Part shown: positions 1 through 8,500 of the stretch, piece after piece
Numbering within the stretch: position 1 is the stretch's first letter
Layout: each line of letters starts with the position of its first letter
DNA from: M3007 sp046160625
GTDB taxonomy: Bacteria > Bacteroidota > Bacteroidia > Chitinophagales > Saprospiraceae
Length of the DNA: 64,000 nucleotides
NCBI GenBank assembly: GCA_046160625.1
Contig: JBJXGZ010000143.1
Coordinates: forward strand, 1-64,000
Direction of reading: 5' to 3'
The notes under the pieces: generated by a model
Told to the model about the DNA's origin: nothing
The model's database searches: none
What the model saw: only the letters and a program-made list of their open reading frames with translations
Made by a program: the position numbers and the translations under genes

Positions 1-239
1 ATGATTGTGTCAAGCCGTGTATGCATCCAGCCATCGTCAGAAAGATTGGCTGAAAGCTCATCCGCATACGTGTACGGCTCCCAAAGTGCTTCGCCATTCT
101 CTGTGATGGTATCGGCATCAAAAAGCCGGATCAAAAGGGTGTTATGGTCTTCTAGATTAAAAGTTTTTGTGATTTCGATTTGGGCAAGAACCAATGTTGT
201 GCTAAGTGCGAAAACGGTTGTCAGGATGATTTTTTTCAT
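1..239 (-). CDS. Exported protein, N-terminal part only (runs off the left edge)
   Basis: Reading the minus strand from an ATG at 239 gives MKKIILTTVFALSTTLVLAQ, a textbook Sec signal peptide ending in a Bacteroidota-style LAQ cleavage site. It is followed by about 59 residues of mature protein (start IEITKTFNLEDHNTLLIRLF, later NLSDDGWMHTRLDTI) that stay open to the window edge. I do not recognise a domain in this fragment. A plus-strand reading frame over the same bases is only its shadow. A -7 box 23 bases upstream of the start supports it. The function is unknown; export to the periplasm or cell surface is the only inference. Confidence 0.75.
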   Translation of the reverse strand, partial: MKKIILTTVFALSTTLVLAQIEITKTFNLEDHNTLLIRLFDADTITENGEALWEPYTYADELSANLSDDGWMHTRLDTI

Positions 240-261
240 GAAATGATTAATTTTGAAAAAG

Positions 262-269
262 CAAAAATA
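262..269 (-). promoter_or_regulatory. -7 promoter box for the exported-protein gene
   Basis: On the minus strand this reads TATTTTTG, matching the Bacteroidota sigma-70 -7 consensus TAnnTTTG, 23 bases upstream of the ATG at 239. I see no clear TTTG at -33. Confidence 0.45.
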
Positions 270-353
270 GGGCATTGCACGTTTGAGAGCCGTTTCTTAA
301 CATAGGAGCCTCAGAGAGTCCAGGCGTTAAGGCTTTTTCAAAGTTCAGGTGCC

Positions 354-788
354 TTAAGTCCATTCAAAATCCTCGGACTTGGGCAGGGCGTCCAAAATCG
401 CCCCTACTTGTGCAGAAGGGACTTTTATTTTGCGAAAATTCGTGTCAATCCAGGCGCAATCCACGTTCATTACGGCACAAAGAGTGCCATCTGCAAGCGT
501 GATTTCGTGTCGAAAAGAATAGCGCGCATGATCACGGCGCAATTTAGTGACAAGCAGATTAATAAAAATCGAGTCTCCGGGACGCACTTCGCGTCGAAAA
601 ATGGCTTCCTCGCGAAACAACACCGGGCCGAAATGCTCGGCCTGCATCCATTCGTAGCTCAAGCCAAATTTCGTCAGAAATTCAAGCCGGGCTGTAGCAC
701 CAAAATCATAATAGACCGAATGACGCAAGTGAAAATTGGCATCAAAATCAGCCCAGCGCAAGGGCATGGGAAGTGACAAATCTGACAT
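354..788 (-). CDS. Acyl-CoA thioesterase, 4HBT (hot-dog) family
   Basis: The 144-residue protein has the length and opening motif of single-domain 4HBT/YbgC-like thioesterases, which hydrolyse acyl-CoA or acyl-ACP in the cytoplasm. RWADFDANFHLRHSVYYDFG at residues 11-30 corresponds to the family's W-x-D-x-D-A-N-x-H segment, with Asp14 or Asp16 as the likely catalytic acid, followed by the long central helix (ATARLEFLTKFG). Later beta strands (FREEAIFRREVRPGDSIFI, YSFRHEITLADGTL) fit the hot-dog sheet. The substrate cannot be told from sequence. It lies upstream of the exported-protein gene on the same strand but 115 bases from its start, so co-transcription is not certain. Confidence 0.85.
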   Translation of the reverse strand: MSDLSLPMPLRWADFDANFHLRHSVYYDFGATARLEFLTKFGLSYEWMQAEHFGPVLFREEAIFRREVRPGDSIFINLLVTKLRRDHARYSFRHEITLADGTLCAVMNVDCAWIDTNFRKIKVPSAQVGAILDALPKSEDFEWT

Positions 789-810
789 AATTGAATGTTT
801 TCTTTAGTAA

Positions 811-844
811 AAAATAGGCCTGACAACGTTTGCGTTGCCAGGCC
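811..844 (-). terminator. Rho-independent terminator of the DUF1573 gene
   Basis: On the minus strand, GGCCTGGCAACG, loop CAAA, then CGTTGTCAGGCC forms a 12-bp stem with one mismatch, followed by TATTTTTTAC. It lies 28 bases after the DUF1573 stop codon and 23 bases before the thioesterase start, so it separates these two genes. Confidence 0.8.
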
Positions 845-871
845 CCGGAATCAATTCTTAGATTGAAAATA

Positions 872-1420
872 TTATCCTCCTTTGGCGGCAGGATGTTCTT
901 TGCCTTTTACCTCACCCTTGATCTCGATAAAAGTCTCGGTAGGAGTGGTGTTGGCTGTCACGGTTACGCGTTTGCTTTGTGGGCCAGGTTTGCCCTTGGA
1001 GTTAAATTCCACTTTGATTTCGCCCTCGCCGCCAGGAGGGATCGGTTCTTTGGGCCAAGTGGGAACTGTGCAGCCACAAGAGCCTTTGCAGTTGCTAATC
1101 ACAAGCGGTTCGCTCCCGGTGTTCTTAAATTTGTAGGCGTGTTTCACAATTTCGCCTTCGTTGATAGTGCCATAGTCGAACACTGGTTGATCGTATTGGA
1201 TGCTGGTAGCAGGGCCAGCAGGTACAGCCACTACGTTTTCGTTGGTTCCCGGGATATTACCGGATTGATTGGCAACATCGAGTGAGGCAGCTGATTCGTT
1301 GATTTTTTCAGCCTCTGATTGGCCGAACCAGTTTTTGAAACCGCCACCAACCAGATTAGCGACCAATAAGATAGCGAGTAAGGCGAGTAGTCCGATCTGG
1401 ACTTGTTTATTCCTTTCCAT
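872..1420 (-). CDS. DUF1573 domain protein, membrane-anchored
   Basis: 182 residues from the ATG at 1420 (MERNKQ). An 18-residue N-terminal extension is possible in frame, but the -7 box at 1472-1479 would place the transcript start inside it, so I prefer 1420. Residues about 6-25 form one hydrophobic anchor (IGLLALLAILLVANLVGGG). The C-terminal half is a DUF1573 Ig-like domain: FDYGTINEGEIVKHAYKF, then the family's NCKGSCGC cysteine motif, IPPGGEGEIKVEFNSKGK, and TVTANTTPTETFIEIKGEVKG. DUF1573 proteins are common exported or lipid-anchored proteins of Bacteroidota with no assigned biochemical role. The neighbouring ccmF lies upstream on the same strand. Confidence 0.85.
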   Translation of the reverse strand: MERNKQVQIGLLALLAILLVANLVGGGFKNWFGQSEAEKINESAASLDVANQSGNIPGTNENVVAVPAGPATSIQYDQPVFDYGTINEGEIVKHAYKFKNTGSEPLVISNCKGSCGCTVPTWPKEPIPPGGEGEIKVEFNSKGKPGPQSKRVTVTANTTPTETFIEIKGEVKGKEHPAAKGG

Positions 1421-1471
1421 GTTTGAAGTATTTATGGTTAAAGATTCTATGGACAACATTATTTCTTGGGT

Positions 1472-1479
1472 CAAAAGTA
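1472..1479 (-). promoter_or_regulatory. -7 promoter box of the DUF1573 gene
   Basis: Minus-strand TACTTTTG matches TAnnTTTG exactly. Transcription would start near 1465, downstream of the longest possible start codon at 1474, so this box decides the start at 1420. Confidence 0.55.
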
Positions 1480-1539
1480 GATTGGTTCAAAAGCGCACAG
1501 TTTGCCCGGATGAATCGGTTTGCAAAAGTTTAACAGCGT

Positions 1540-4335
1540 TCAGTACGAGTAACGTTTCCAAAAACTCAAGGCGATGCCGAACAACATCATGATACTGCCA
1601 AGCCAAACTAAATTGATTCCAGGGAAAATGATAGCCTCCAGCACTATATAGTCAGATCTCGTCACATTTTCGGCGATTTCGATTGGTATACCGCTTTGAT
1701 TTGCAGGTGTCTCAGCCACTCCAATGGTGAGAACGCCGACTTTAGGGTCAATATTCTCAAATCTAAAATGAAGGCCCATTGAAGGCGCCTCGTCTTTGAG
1801 GCTGAAGGGCTGACTATCGCGGATGAGGTAAACGGGGGCAGCTTTTGCTTTTCGTCCATCAGGGGCCTTTATTTCCAGCCCTGCAGCCACTGCTATATCG
1901 CCCGATTCAGGCGCGTAGGAGGGATGTTCTACATCTTTGATGACTTTAGCAAAACTGATTTGATAGCCATTAAACTCAAATATGCTGCCTTCCTTAACGT
2001 CAAAATTGGTGTATTTAAGCGCATCTTCGGCCTTAAGAATATGCTCCATAGAGGCTTCATTCATCCGAATCTTCATTTGCAAAGGGCCAATATCCGAATG
2101 TAGGGAAAAGCCACCCTTTGTGGAGCGGAGATACAGCATTGGCGCAGCTGGATAGGCTTTGGGGTCGCCGAGTGCGTAAGCGCGCAAGTTGAGTCCCACG
2201 GCCAGATCCCCTTTTTCAGCGCGGTATTCGGGGTGTTTTGGCGTTTTTGTTACGCTTTCTACTACCAGATAGTGTTTTTTTGTAAAAATCGTGTCGCCCA
2301 CCAAGGCTTCATATCTTTCGTATTTCAGGCTGTCTTCCTGTTTTTTGGCAAATTCTGGGTCCAATTCAGCTTTTGGAAGGGAGGAGACAAGTGTGAATAC
2401 GTCATAATTCCAATAGTGCTGGGTTGATGGGTTGTTTGCCACCACTTTTGAAAACTGACGGTCGTACATCACATTGGGATTTAACGTGAAATTTTCACCT
2501 GTTGGATTGCCGCTTTCATCACGGCGTTGGAAATGAACGCTGAAGCTGCGCGTTTGACGTTCCAAGGTATCTGCGGTGTAGGTTGCATTGAACCCCCGCA
2601 TAGGCATGGGAGCATCTTTCAGCAAAATAACGCTTCGCCTAAGTGCTTCATCGTCAGCACCTTCTATCAGTCCTTCCATCGCGAAAGTATTAACAGAAAT
2701 CCAGTCTTTTCCCAGTCCAGTGCTCAAAATACCAAGGAGTAATATTCCAAATCCTGTGTGGGAAACAGCCGAGCCTGCAAGCTTCAAATTGCCTTTCAAT
2801 ACTGTAATCAAATAGTCCAAATTGGCAACAATCGTGAACATCCCCGCAAAAAGGAAGGCAAAAAGTTGCCATGCACGCACTTCAATCCAAAGGGAATTAA
2901 GCGCAGTAAGCACACCTGCCCCGATGGTTGCAATACCGATGTGAAGGGCAAATTTTCGGGCTTGTACGGCCCAATTTCTTTCGTTGTAGCGCATCCATTG
3001 TCCCACTCCGGTCAGCAACCCAATAAATACTGCGATCCAAAGTTGGTAGCGGTTGTGGTGTTCAACAGGGTCTTTCAAAGCCGCCCCAACATAGTCTGGA
3101 TTGAAGGCTTGCACTATTTTATTCCAAACCGGGAGCGAAGTAGCTCCTGTCAATAACAGCGCCGAAAAGACCAGCACAAGTGAACCTATGAACATCCAAA
3201 ATTCGCGGCTGCTGGTTTTTTCCTCGCTGGCCATTTCTGGCACTTCCCGGTAGCGAATTGCCCAAAGCCAAAGGCCCAGCAGCGAAAAAGCAGCCATAAA
3301 AATGATCAGTTGCAGCCCAAGTCCCATCTCAGTAAAAGAGTGAACCGAAGTATCGCCCAAAATGCCGCTCCGAGTAAGGTAGGTGGAGTAAAGTATCAGG
3401 ATAAACGTGATCAAATAAAACCCATAGGTGCTGCGAATAGAATAGCCCGTATTTCGAGCAATGAGGTTGGTGTGGATACCCGCTAAAAGTGTCAGCCAAG
3501 GCACCAAAGAGGTGTTTTCTACCGGATCCCAAGCCCAATAACCGGCGAAAGAAAGGGCTTCGTAAGCCCATGCGCCACCCATGAGAATACCTGTGCCCAG
3601 AATCGCTGCCGAAAACAGCGACCAATTGAGTGCTGGCTTCAACCATTCCTTGTGCTCACGGAGCCAAAGCCCAGATATTGCAAACGCAAAAGGTACGATC
3701 GTGCTGGCAAAACCCAGGAACAAGGTAGGCGGGTGAATAGTCATCCAGTAGTTTTGGAGGAGCGGGTTCAATCCGTTGCCCTTCACTTGGGCAAGGTAAT
3801 CGGCTTGATAAAAAATCGGGGCGTCCATCACATCCCGTAACAAATCAAACGGACTGGCTCCAAAACGGAACTCATTGAAATACAAGCCTAAAAGCATGGA
3901 TGCAATGACCGTCTCTGCCAATGCGATGACTGCCAAAACGGGGGTTTCCCACTTGCCTGCGCGAAACATCAACACAACACCAAGGATAATGTGCCAGAAA
4001 CTCCAAAGCAAGAAACTGCCTTGTTGTTCTTTCCAAAAAGCAGAAAAAACATACTCCATGGGCAGGTCGTCCGATACATTGGCCCATGCATACTGGTATT
4101 CGTACATTTTTCCTGTCAAAATCCAGAACAGCATTCCAATAATACCAAGCGTTGCCAAGCCGTGCAAGAGATAGGCATAGCGACCCAAATTGCGCCAGCC
4201 ATTATATTGGTCCGTATCTCTGCGTTGTGTAGCAATAAAAAAGGAAAATGCCGCCAAAAGCGCTGCCACGAACGACAGCACTGCGCAGAGGTGGCCCAAT
4301 TGGCCTGGGAGAAGATGTTCGCCGATATAATCCAT
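1540..4335 (-). CDS. ccmF: Cytochrome c heme lyase CcmF (CcmF/NrfE/CcsA family)
   Basis: A 931-residue polytopic inner-membrane protein that transfers heme to apocytochrome c on the periplasmic side (system I maturation). The tryptophan-rich heme-handling motif is GYWAWDPVENTSLVPW at about residues 265-280. The flanking segments FWKEQQGSFLLW (about 100-111) and NYWMTIHPPTLFLGF (about 195-209, with a candidate heme-ligand histidine at 201) are also typical. It is longer than E. coli CcmF (about 650 residues); the extra length is a soluble region of roughly 300 residues near the C-terminus before a last helix (INLVWLGSIMMLFGIALSF), an arrangement seen in Bacteroidota CcmF. No other ccm genes are in view. 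The promoter box at 4359-4366 suggests its own transcript. Confidence 0.93.
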   Translation of the reverse strand: MDYIGEHLLPGQLGHLCAVLSFVAALLAAFSFFIATQRRDTDQYNGWRNLGRYAYLLHGLATLGIIGMLFWILTGKMYEYQYAWANVSDDLPMEYVFSAFWKEQQGSFLLWSFWHIILGVVLMFRAGKWETPVLAVIALAETVIASMLLGLYFNEFRFGASPFDLLRDVMDAPIFYQADYLAQVKGNGLNPLLQNYWMTIHPPTLFLGFASTIVPFAFAISGLWLREHKEWLKPALNWSLFSAAILGTGILMGGAWAYEALSFAGYWAWDPVENTSLVPWLTLLAGIHTNLIARNTGYSIRSTYGFYLITFILILYSTYLTRSGILGDTSVHSFTEMGLGLQLIIFMAAFSLLGLWLWAIRYREVPEMASEEKTSSREFWMFIGSLVLVFSALLLTGATSLPVWNKIVQAFNPDYVGAALKDPVEHHNRYQLWIAVFIGLLTGVGQWMRYNERNWAVQARKFALHIGIATIGAGVLTALNSLWIEVRAWQLFAFLFAGMFTIVANLDYLITVLKGNLKLAGSAVSHTGFGILLLGILSTGLGKDWISVNTFAMEGLIEGADDEALRRSVILLKDAPMPMRGFNATYTADTLERQTRSFSVHFQRRDESGNPTGENFTLNPNVMYDRQFSKVVANNPSTQHYWNYDVFTLVSSLPKAELDPEFAKKQEDSLKYERYEALVGDTIFTKKHYLVVESVTKTPKHPEYRAEKGDLAVGLNLRAYALGDPKAYPAAPMLYLRSTKGGFSLHSDIGPLQMKIRMNEASMEHILKAEDALKYTNFDVKEGSIFEFNGYQISFAKVIKDVEHPSYAPESGDIAVAAGLEIKAPDGRKAKAAPVYLIRDSQPFSLKDEAPSMGLHFRFENIDPKVGVLTIGVAETPANQSGIPIEIAENVTRSDYIVLEAIIFPGINLVWLGSIMMLFGIALSFWKRYSY

Positions 4336-4358
4336 AGTAGGCGGTAGTTTTTGCGCCG

Positions 4359-4366
4359 CAAAAGTA
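4359..4366 (-). promoter_or_regulatory. -7 promoter box of ccmF
   Basis: Minus-strand TACTTTTG, an exact TAnnTTTG match, sits 23 bases upstream of the ccmF ATG and just past the end of the NTF2-like gene. A TTG lies 23 bases further upstream, slightly long for a -33 element. Confidence 0.55.
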
Positions 4367-4367
4367 G

Positions 4368-4805
4368 TCAGACTTTACTCGTGCTTTGCCAATTGATCAA
4401 AACCCAGACATTTTTCTTTTTTCTGTAAACCGCCAGGTAAAGCAAACGAACCTCAAAAGCCTTGCCCTTAATAATGCCTTGCACTTTAAGAGTACCGTTC
4501 ACAAGGGCTGTTTTGCCATAAAAGCGCACATTTGCCTCTTCGCGATCCATTTTTTCATACACCAATTTTTTTGAAGCAATGGCAGCCAGGTGTTCTGACT
4601 TGTTTTCTTTTAAAGCATTGGAATGCAGGTAGACCAGTTCATCAGCCAACATAGAACGCAATGCTAAAGTATCGGCCCGCATCATGGCTGCAAAGCGTTG
4701 GGTTTCTATGTCTAATACTTTATTAGATATTTCCGATTGTGCATTCAACATGGACAATGAGAAAAACAGCAAAATACCCAACGTAAATCGTGGAGAAGTG
4801 ACCAT
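4368..4805 (-). CDS. Exported NTF2-like (DUF4440/SnoaL-type) protein
   Basis: 145 residues. Residues 1-22 are a signal peptide (LGILLFFSLSMLNAQ). The mature part fits the cone-shaped NTF2-like fold as used by DUF4440: a first helix (VLDIETQRFAAMMRADTLAL), LADELVYLHSNALKENK, then strands VRFYGKTALVNGTLKVQG and FEVRLLYLAVYRKKKNVWVL ending in NWQSTSKV. Members are small secreted proteins or enzymes of very diverse role, so no reaction can be assigned. The stop lies 32 bases upstream of ccmF; the ccmF promoter box falls in between. Confidence 0.8.
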   Translation of the reverse strand: MVTSPRFTLGILLFFSLSMLNAQSEISNKVLDIETQRFAAMMRADTLALRSMLADELVYLHSNALKENKSEHLAAIASKKLVYEKMDREEANVRFYGKTALVNGTLKVQGIIKGKAFEVRLLYLAVYRKKKNVWVLINWQSTSKV

Positions 4806-4831
4806 AGTAAAATGTATGCGTTAAAGTGGCT

Positions 4832-4839
4832 CAAAAGTA
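4832..4839 (-). promoter_or_regulatory. -7 promoter box of the NTF2-like gene
   Basis: Minus-strand TACTTTTG (TAnnTTTG) lies 27 bases upstream of the ATG at 4805. No strong -33 element is visible. Confidence 0.5.
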
Positions 4840-4980
4840 AATACAGATAAACGATCCTGTCGTAATCCAAACGCCTAAAAAACCTGCTTTTCACATCTTA
4901 TCCCTCGAATCTGTGTTCCAAGGTGGCCAGATTGCCCAATGACAATAATCCGACACTTCTTCAAGTTTTCTGGCTAGATT

Positions 4981-5012
4981 TTTGCTAGATGTTTTACATT
5001 GTGGTAAGTTTT
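4981..5012 (+). promoter_or_regulatory. Promoter for the T9SS cargo and S74-tail genes
   Basis: TTTG at 4981-4984, a 20-base spacer, then TAAGTTTT at 5005-5012. This matches the Bacteroidota pattern TTTG-N19..21-TAnnTTTG except for the last base of the -7 box. The first gene starts 48 bases downstream. Confidence 0.5.
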
Positions 5013-5059
5013 TTTTAAAAACTGACTTTCCGCCACTTTAATCACCAAAACTGATTTCT

Positions 5060-5563
5060 ATGAGCCGATTCTTAACCACTCTCTCTCTTTTCTTTCTCCT
5101 TAGTTTTTCTTGCGCTGCCCAGCAATTCAATATTTGCATGGACGTAATTGCTTCCTCAGGCGGCCAAGGCAACCAACTTAATCGTTACCTCGCTTGGACT
5201 ATTGGCGAACCCTTTGTGCAAACCTTGCATGGGGCCGGTTTTGCCTTCACACAAGGTTTTCACCAACCAGATCCTTGCGGCAAAAACCTCGTTGGCACTT
5301 CTGACCTTGCAGATTGGGGCATGAGCCTTTTCCCCAATCCTACTGTCGGCTTGCTCACCTTGCGTTATTCGCCTGAAAAAAGAGGACACCTTCTTGGTTC
5401 TGTATTTGATATGCTTGGCAGATCTGTATCTGCAAATCAAATCCTTGCATCTCCTGAGGGCTCGGTCATTGATGCCTCGGCATGGCCTCCAGGGGTATAT
5501 TTTCTGCTCCTAAAAGACCCCGCGTCGCAATCTACAGCGACCCTCCGCATCGTGCGGATCTGA
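5060..5563 (+). CDS. Small secreted protein with T9SS type A sorting domain
   Basis: 167 residues. Residues 1-20 are a signal peptide (FFLLSFSCAAQ). A short region follows (AWTIGEPFVQTLHGAGFAFTQGFHQP) that I do not recognise beyond its frequent occurrence in Bacteroidota secreted proteins. From about residue 89 to the end is a type A C-terminal sorting domain: LFPNPTVGLLTL, then FDMLGRSV, GVYFLLL and a terminal basic strand LRIVRI. The domain directs outer-membrane translocation by the type IX system and is usually cleaved. The mature part is only about 70 residues, so this is a minimal cargo. The next gene starts 31 bases later on the same strand, so the two probably form an operon. Confidence 0.85.
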   Translation: MSRFLTTLSLFFLLSFSCAAQQFNICMDVIASSGGQGNQLNRYLAWTIGEPFVQTLHGAGFAFTQGFHQPDPCGKNLVGTSDLADWGMSLFPNPTVGLLTLRYSPEKRGHLLGSVFDMLGRSVSANQILASPEGSVIDASAWPPGVYFLLLKDPASQSTATLRIVRI

Positions 5564-5594
5564 TTATTCGTTCATTCCAAACCGATTTATAATT

Positions 5595-8500
5595 ATGAGA
5601 CAACGTTTTCTCCTTTCCCTTTTGTTTTTGCTTGCAATTTCATTCACTGTTGGTGCGCAAAATGTTCCACAAGGCATTAACTATCAATGTATTGTGCGCA
5701 ACGATCAAACAGGCGATCCCGTAATAAACCAAACTGTAACTTTACTCTTTTCGCTACGAAGCGGCAGTCCAAATGGCCCGGTGGATTATCAGGAAAAGCA
5801 TGTAAGCTCGACCAATGAGTTCGGCCTTGTCAATCTTGTGATTGGCCGCGGGCAACCTCAAGTGAACAGTTTTGCCGGTATTAATTGGAGCGCTGGCTCT
5901 AAGTTTTTGACGGTATTGCTTGAATCCTCCCCCAACGTTTTTGATGAAATCGGAAATTCCGAACTCCTGAGTGTGCCCTATGCGCTTTATGCCCAAAATG
6001 GCGGCGGCGGTGGTGCAGACAACTGGGGGGCTCAAACGGCATTTACCAACAACGGTATATCGGGTAATGGATTGGCCAACAACCCAATCGGCCTTGCGCA
6101 GCAAGGTGCCCAATCAGGCCAGGTTTTGAAATGGAATGGTACTGCCTGGGCTCCTGCCGAAGACCTGCAAGGCGGCGGCGGTAACGGCGGCACTGTCACC
6201 CAGATCAATACAGGCACTGGCCTACAAGGCGGTCCTATCACGACCACAGGAACCATAAGTTTGAGCAACACAACGGTGCAGCCAGGCATACATGGCAGTG
6301 CAACGGAGATACCTGTGATTACGGTCGACGCACAAGGCCGTATCACTCATATCGATAAAGTGATCGTGCAACCGGGTGCGGTCGGTTTGAACAGTGGCAC
6401 AGGCATCAATGTCGTGACAAACGGTTTCAATAACTTCACTATAAATAATACAGGGGATACCAATCCCAACGATGACGTGACCCTCACGACTGTACACGAT
6501 GGCGATGTGAGCGGCCCTTTCAACAACTTACAGATTAAGGCCAATGTGGTGACTTCTAACGAATTGAACAACGGAGCGGTCACTGCACCCAAACTCGCCA
6601 ATATGGGCGCCGCAAACGGTCAGGTGCTCAAATGGAACGGCACAGCCTGGGCACCTGCTGCAGATGATTCGGGCAACGTCGCCTTAACGGGCGGAAACGG
6701 AATCAGCATCACAGGGAGTTCCCCGAACTTCACCATCACCAATACAGGCGATACCAATGCTGGCGATGATATCACTACAGCGACTCAAGCCAATGGCGAT
6801 GTGAGCGGCCCGTTTAGCAATTTGCAAATCAAGCCCAACGTCGTGACAAGTGTGGAAATCGCTGATGGGGCGGTCACTTCCCCTAAGATTGCAGATGGTG
6901 CGGTCATCACTGCCAAACTAGCGAATGATGCAGTCACAACCGGAAAAATCGCTGATGGCGCGGTAGGCACTACAGACATTGCTAACCAAGCGGTTACAGG
7001 CGCAAAAATTGACGACATGGGTGCCGCCAACGGCCAGGTGCTCAAATGGAACGGAACGGTCTGGGCTCCTGCGGCTGATGCAACAGGCAACTTTGCTGTG
7101 CTTCCTGGAATTGGGATTGATGTTGTCCAAGCTGGCAACACGTTTACTGTCTCTAATGACGGCGATACAAATCCCAATGACGACCTGACCAATGCTACCG
7201 TTTTTAATGGGGATGTAACAGGCCCTTCCAACAACCTTCAAATAAAGGCTGGAATCGTAGTAAATGCAGACATGGCCCCCAATTCCATTGGTACCAACAA
7301 TCTTATCAATGGTGCCGTAACTGCTGTAAAACTCAACAATATGGGTGCAGCCAACGGCCAAATTCTCCAATACAACGGTGTAACCTGGGTACCTATTAAC
7401 CTCCCGCCTGGAGGGGGCGACAACTGGGGAACCCAGACCGTTCAGACGAACCCAACACTTTCTGGGCAAGGCACAGCCGGCAATCTATTGCGTATTGCCC
7501 AGCAAGGTGCTACCATGGGCCAGGTACTACAGTGGAATGGAGCATCGTGGATACCTGCAACCTTGCCACCGCCTGCAGGCGATGATTGGGGAGCACAGAC
7601 AGTGGTAGTTGGAAACGCTCTGGCTGGAAATGGCACAGTAGCTACTCCGCTCAATCTCGCAAAACAAGGTGCTAGCACAGGTGAGGTGCTCAAATGGAAC
7701 GGAGTACAATGGCAACCTGCCGCCGACAACAGCGGTGGCACAGGCGATAATTACGCCGCGGGTAGTGGTATCAGTGTTACAGGAACTTCGCCCAATTTTG
7801 TTATTGACAATACTGGCGACCTGGATCCAACCAACGAATTGCAGACTATTTCACTGGTTGGTGATGAACTAACACTCTCCGATGGTGGTGGTACGGTGAC
7901 AATCCCAACTGGCAACAACTACGCAGAAGGGACAGGTATTGACATAACTGGTTCTGCACCAAACTTTACGATCAACAACACAGGTGATTTGAGCAACACC
8001 AACGAACTACAAAATCTTGGGATAGCTGGCAATGTTCTGAGTATCACAAACGGCAACATGGTCAACCTTCCAATTGGCCCAACGTACACCGCTGGAGCTG
8101 GAATTAGCCTTGCTGGCAATGTGATTACCAACACTGGAGATCTAAGCAATACTAATGAGCTCCAAAACTTAACGCTCACAGGATCTATCCTTGAAATTTC
8201 AAACGGCAACACGGTGGATCTTGACCCGCTGCTTGGCGGCGGAGGTGACGATTGGAAGAATATAGGGGATGATATTGTCAATACCAACGCTGGCAATGTT
8301 GGAATTGGTATTCCTGTTCCCGTAGCACGCCTTCACATTGCCGGAAATGGTGAATCCATCCGCCTGCAAGGCGACACTCCCATGATTACATTCCTTCCCA
8401 GTGGTCCGGCGCCACCTGGAGTAGGCTTTGCCCGCATTGCAGCCGGATTATTATCATTAGGCACCCAAAATGTTATCGGTGTTGGATTATTGCCTAATAA

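Noticed and set aside
1..246. Plus-strand frame of 81 residues at the left edge
   Set aside because: It is the shadow of a minus-strand gene whose N-terminus is a clear signal peptide; the plus-strand product has no domain or start signal.
408..776. Plus-strand frame of 122 residues over the thioesterase gene
   Set aside because: It lies entirely antisense to a well-supported 4HBT gene and shows no recognisable features.
830..1285. Plus-strand frame of 151 residues near the DUF1573 gene
   Set aside because: Antisense to DUF1573, whose NCKGSCGC core is decisive; the frame overlaps the terminator as well.
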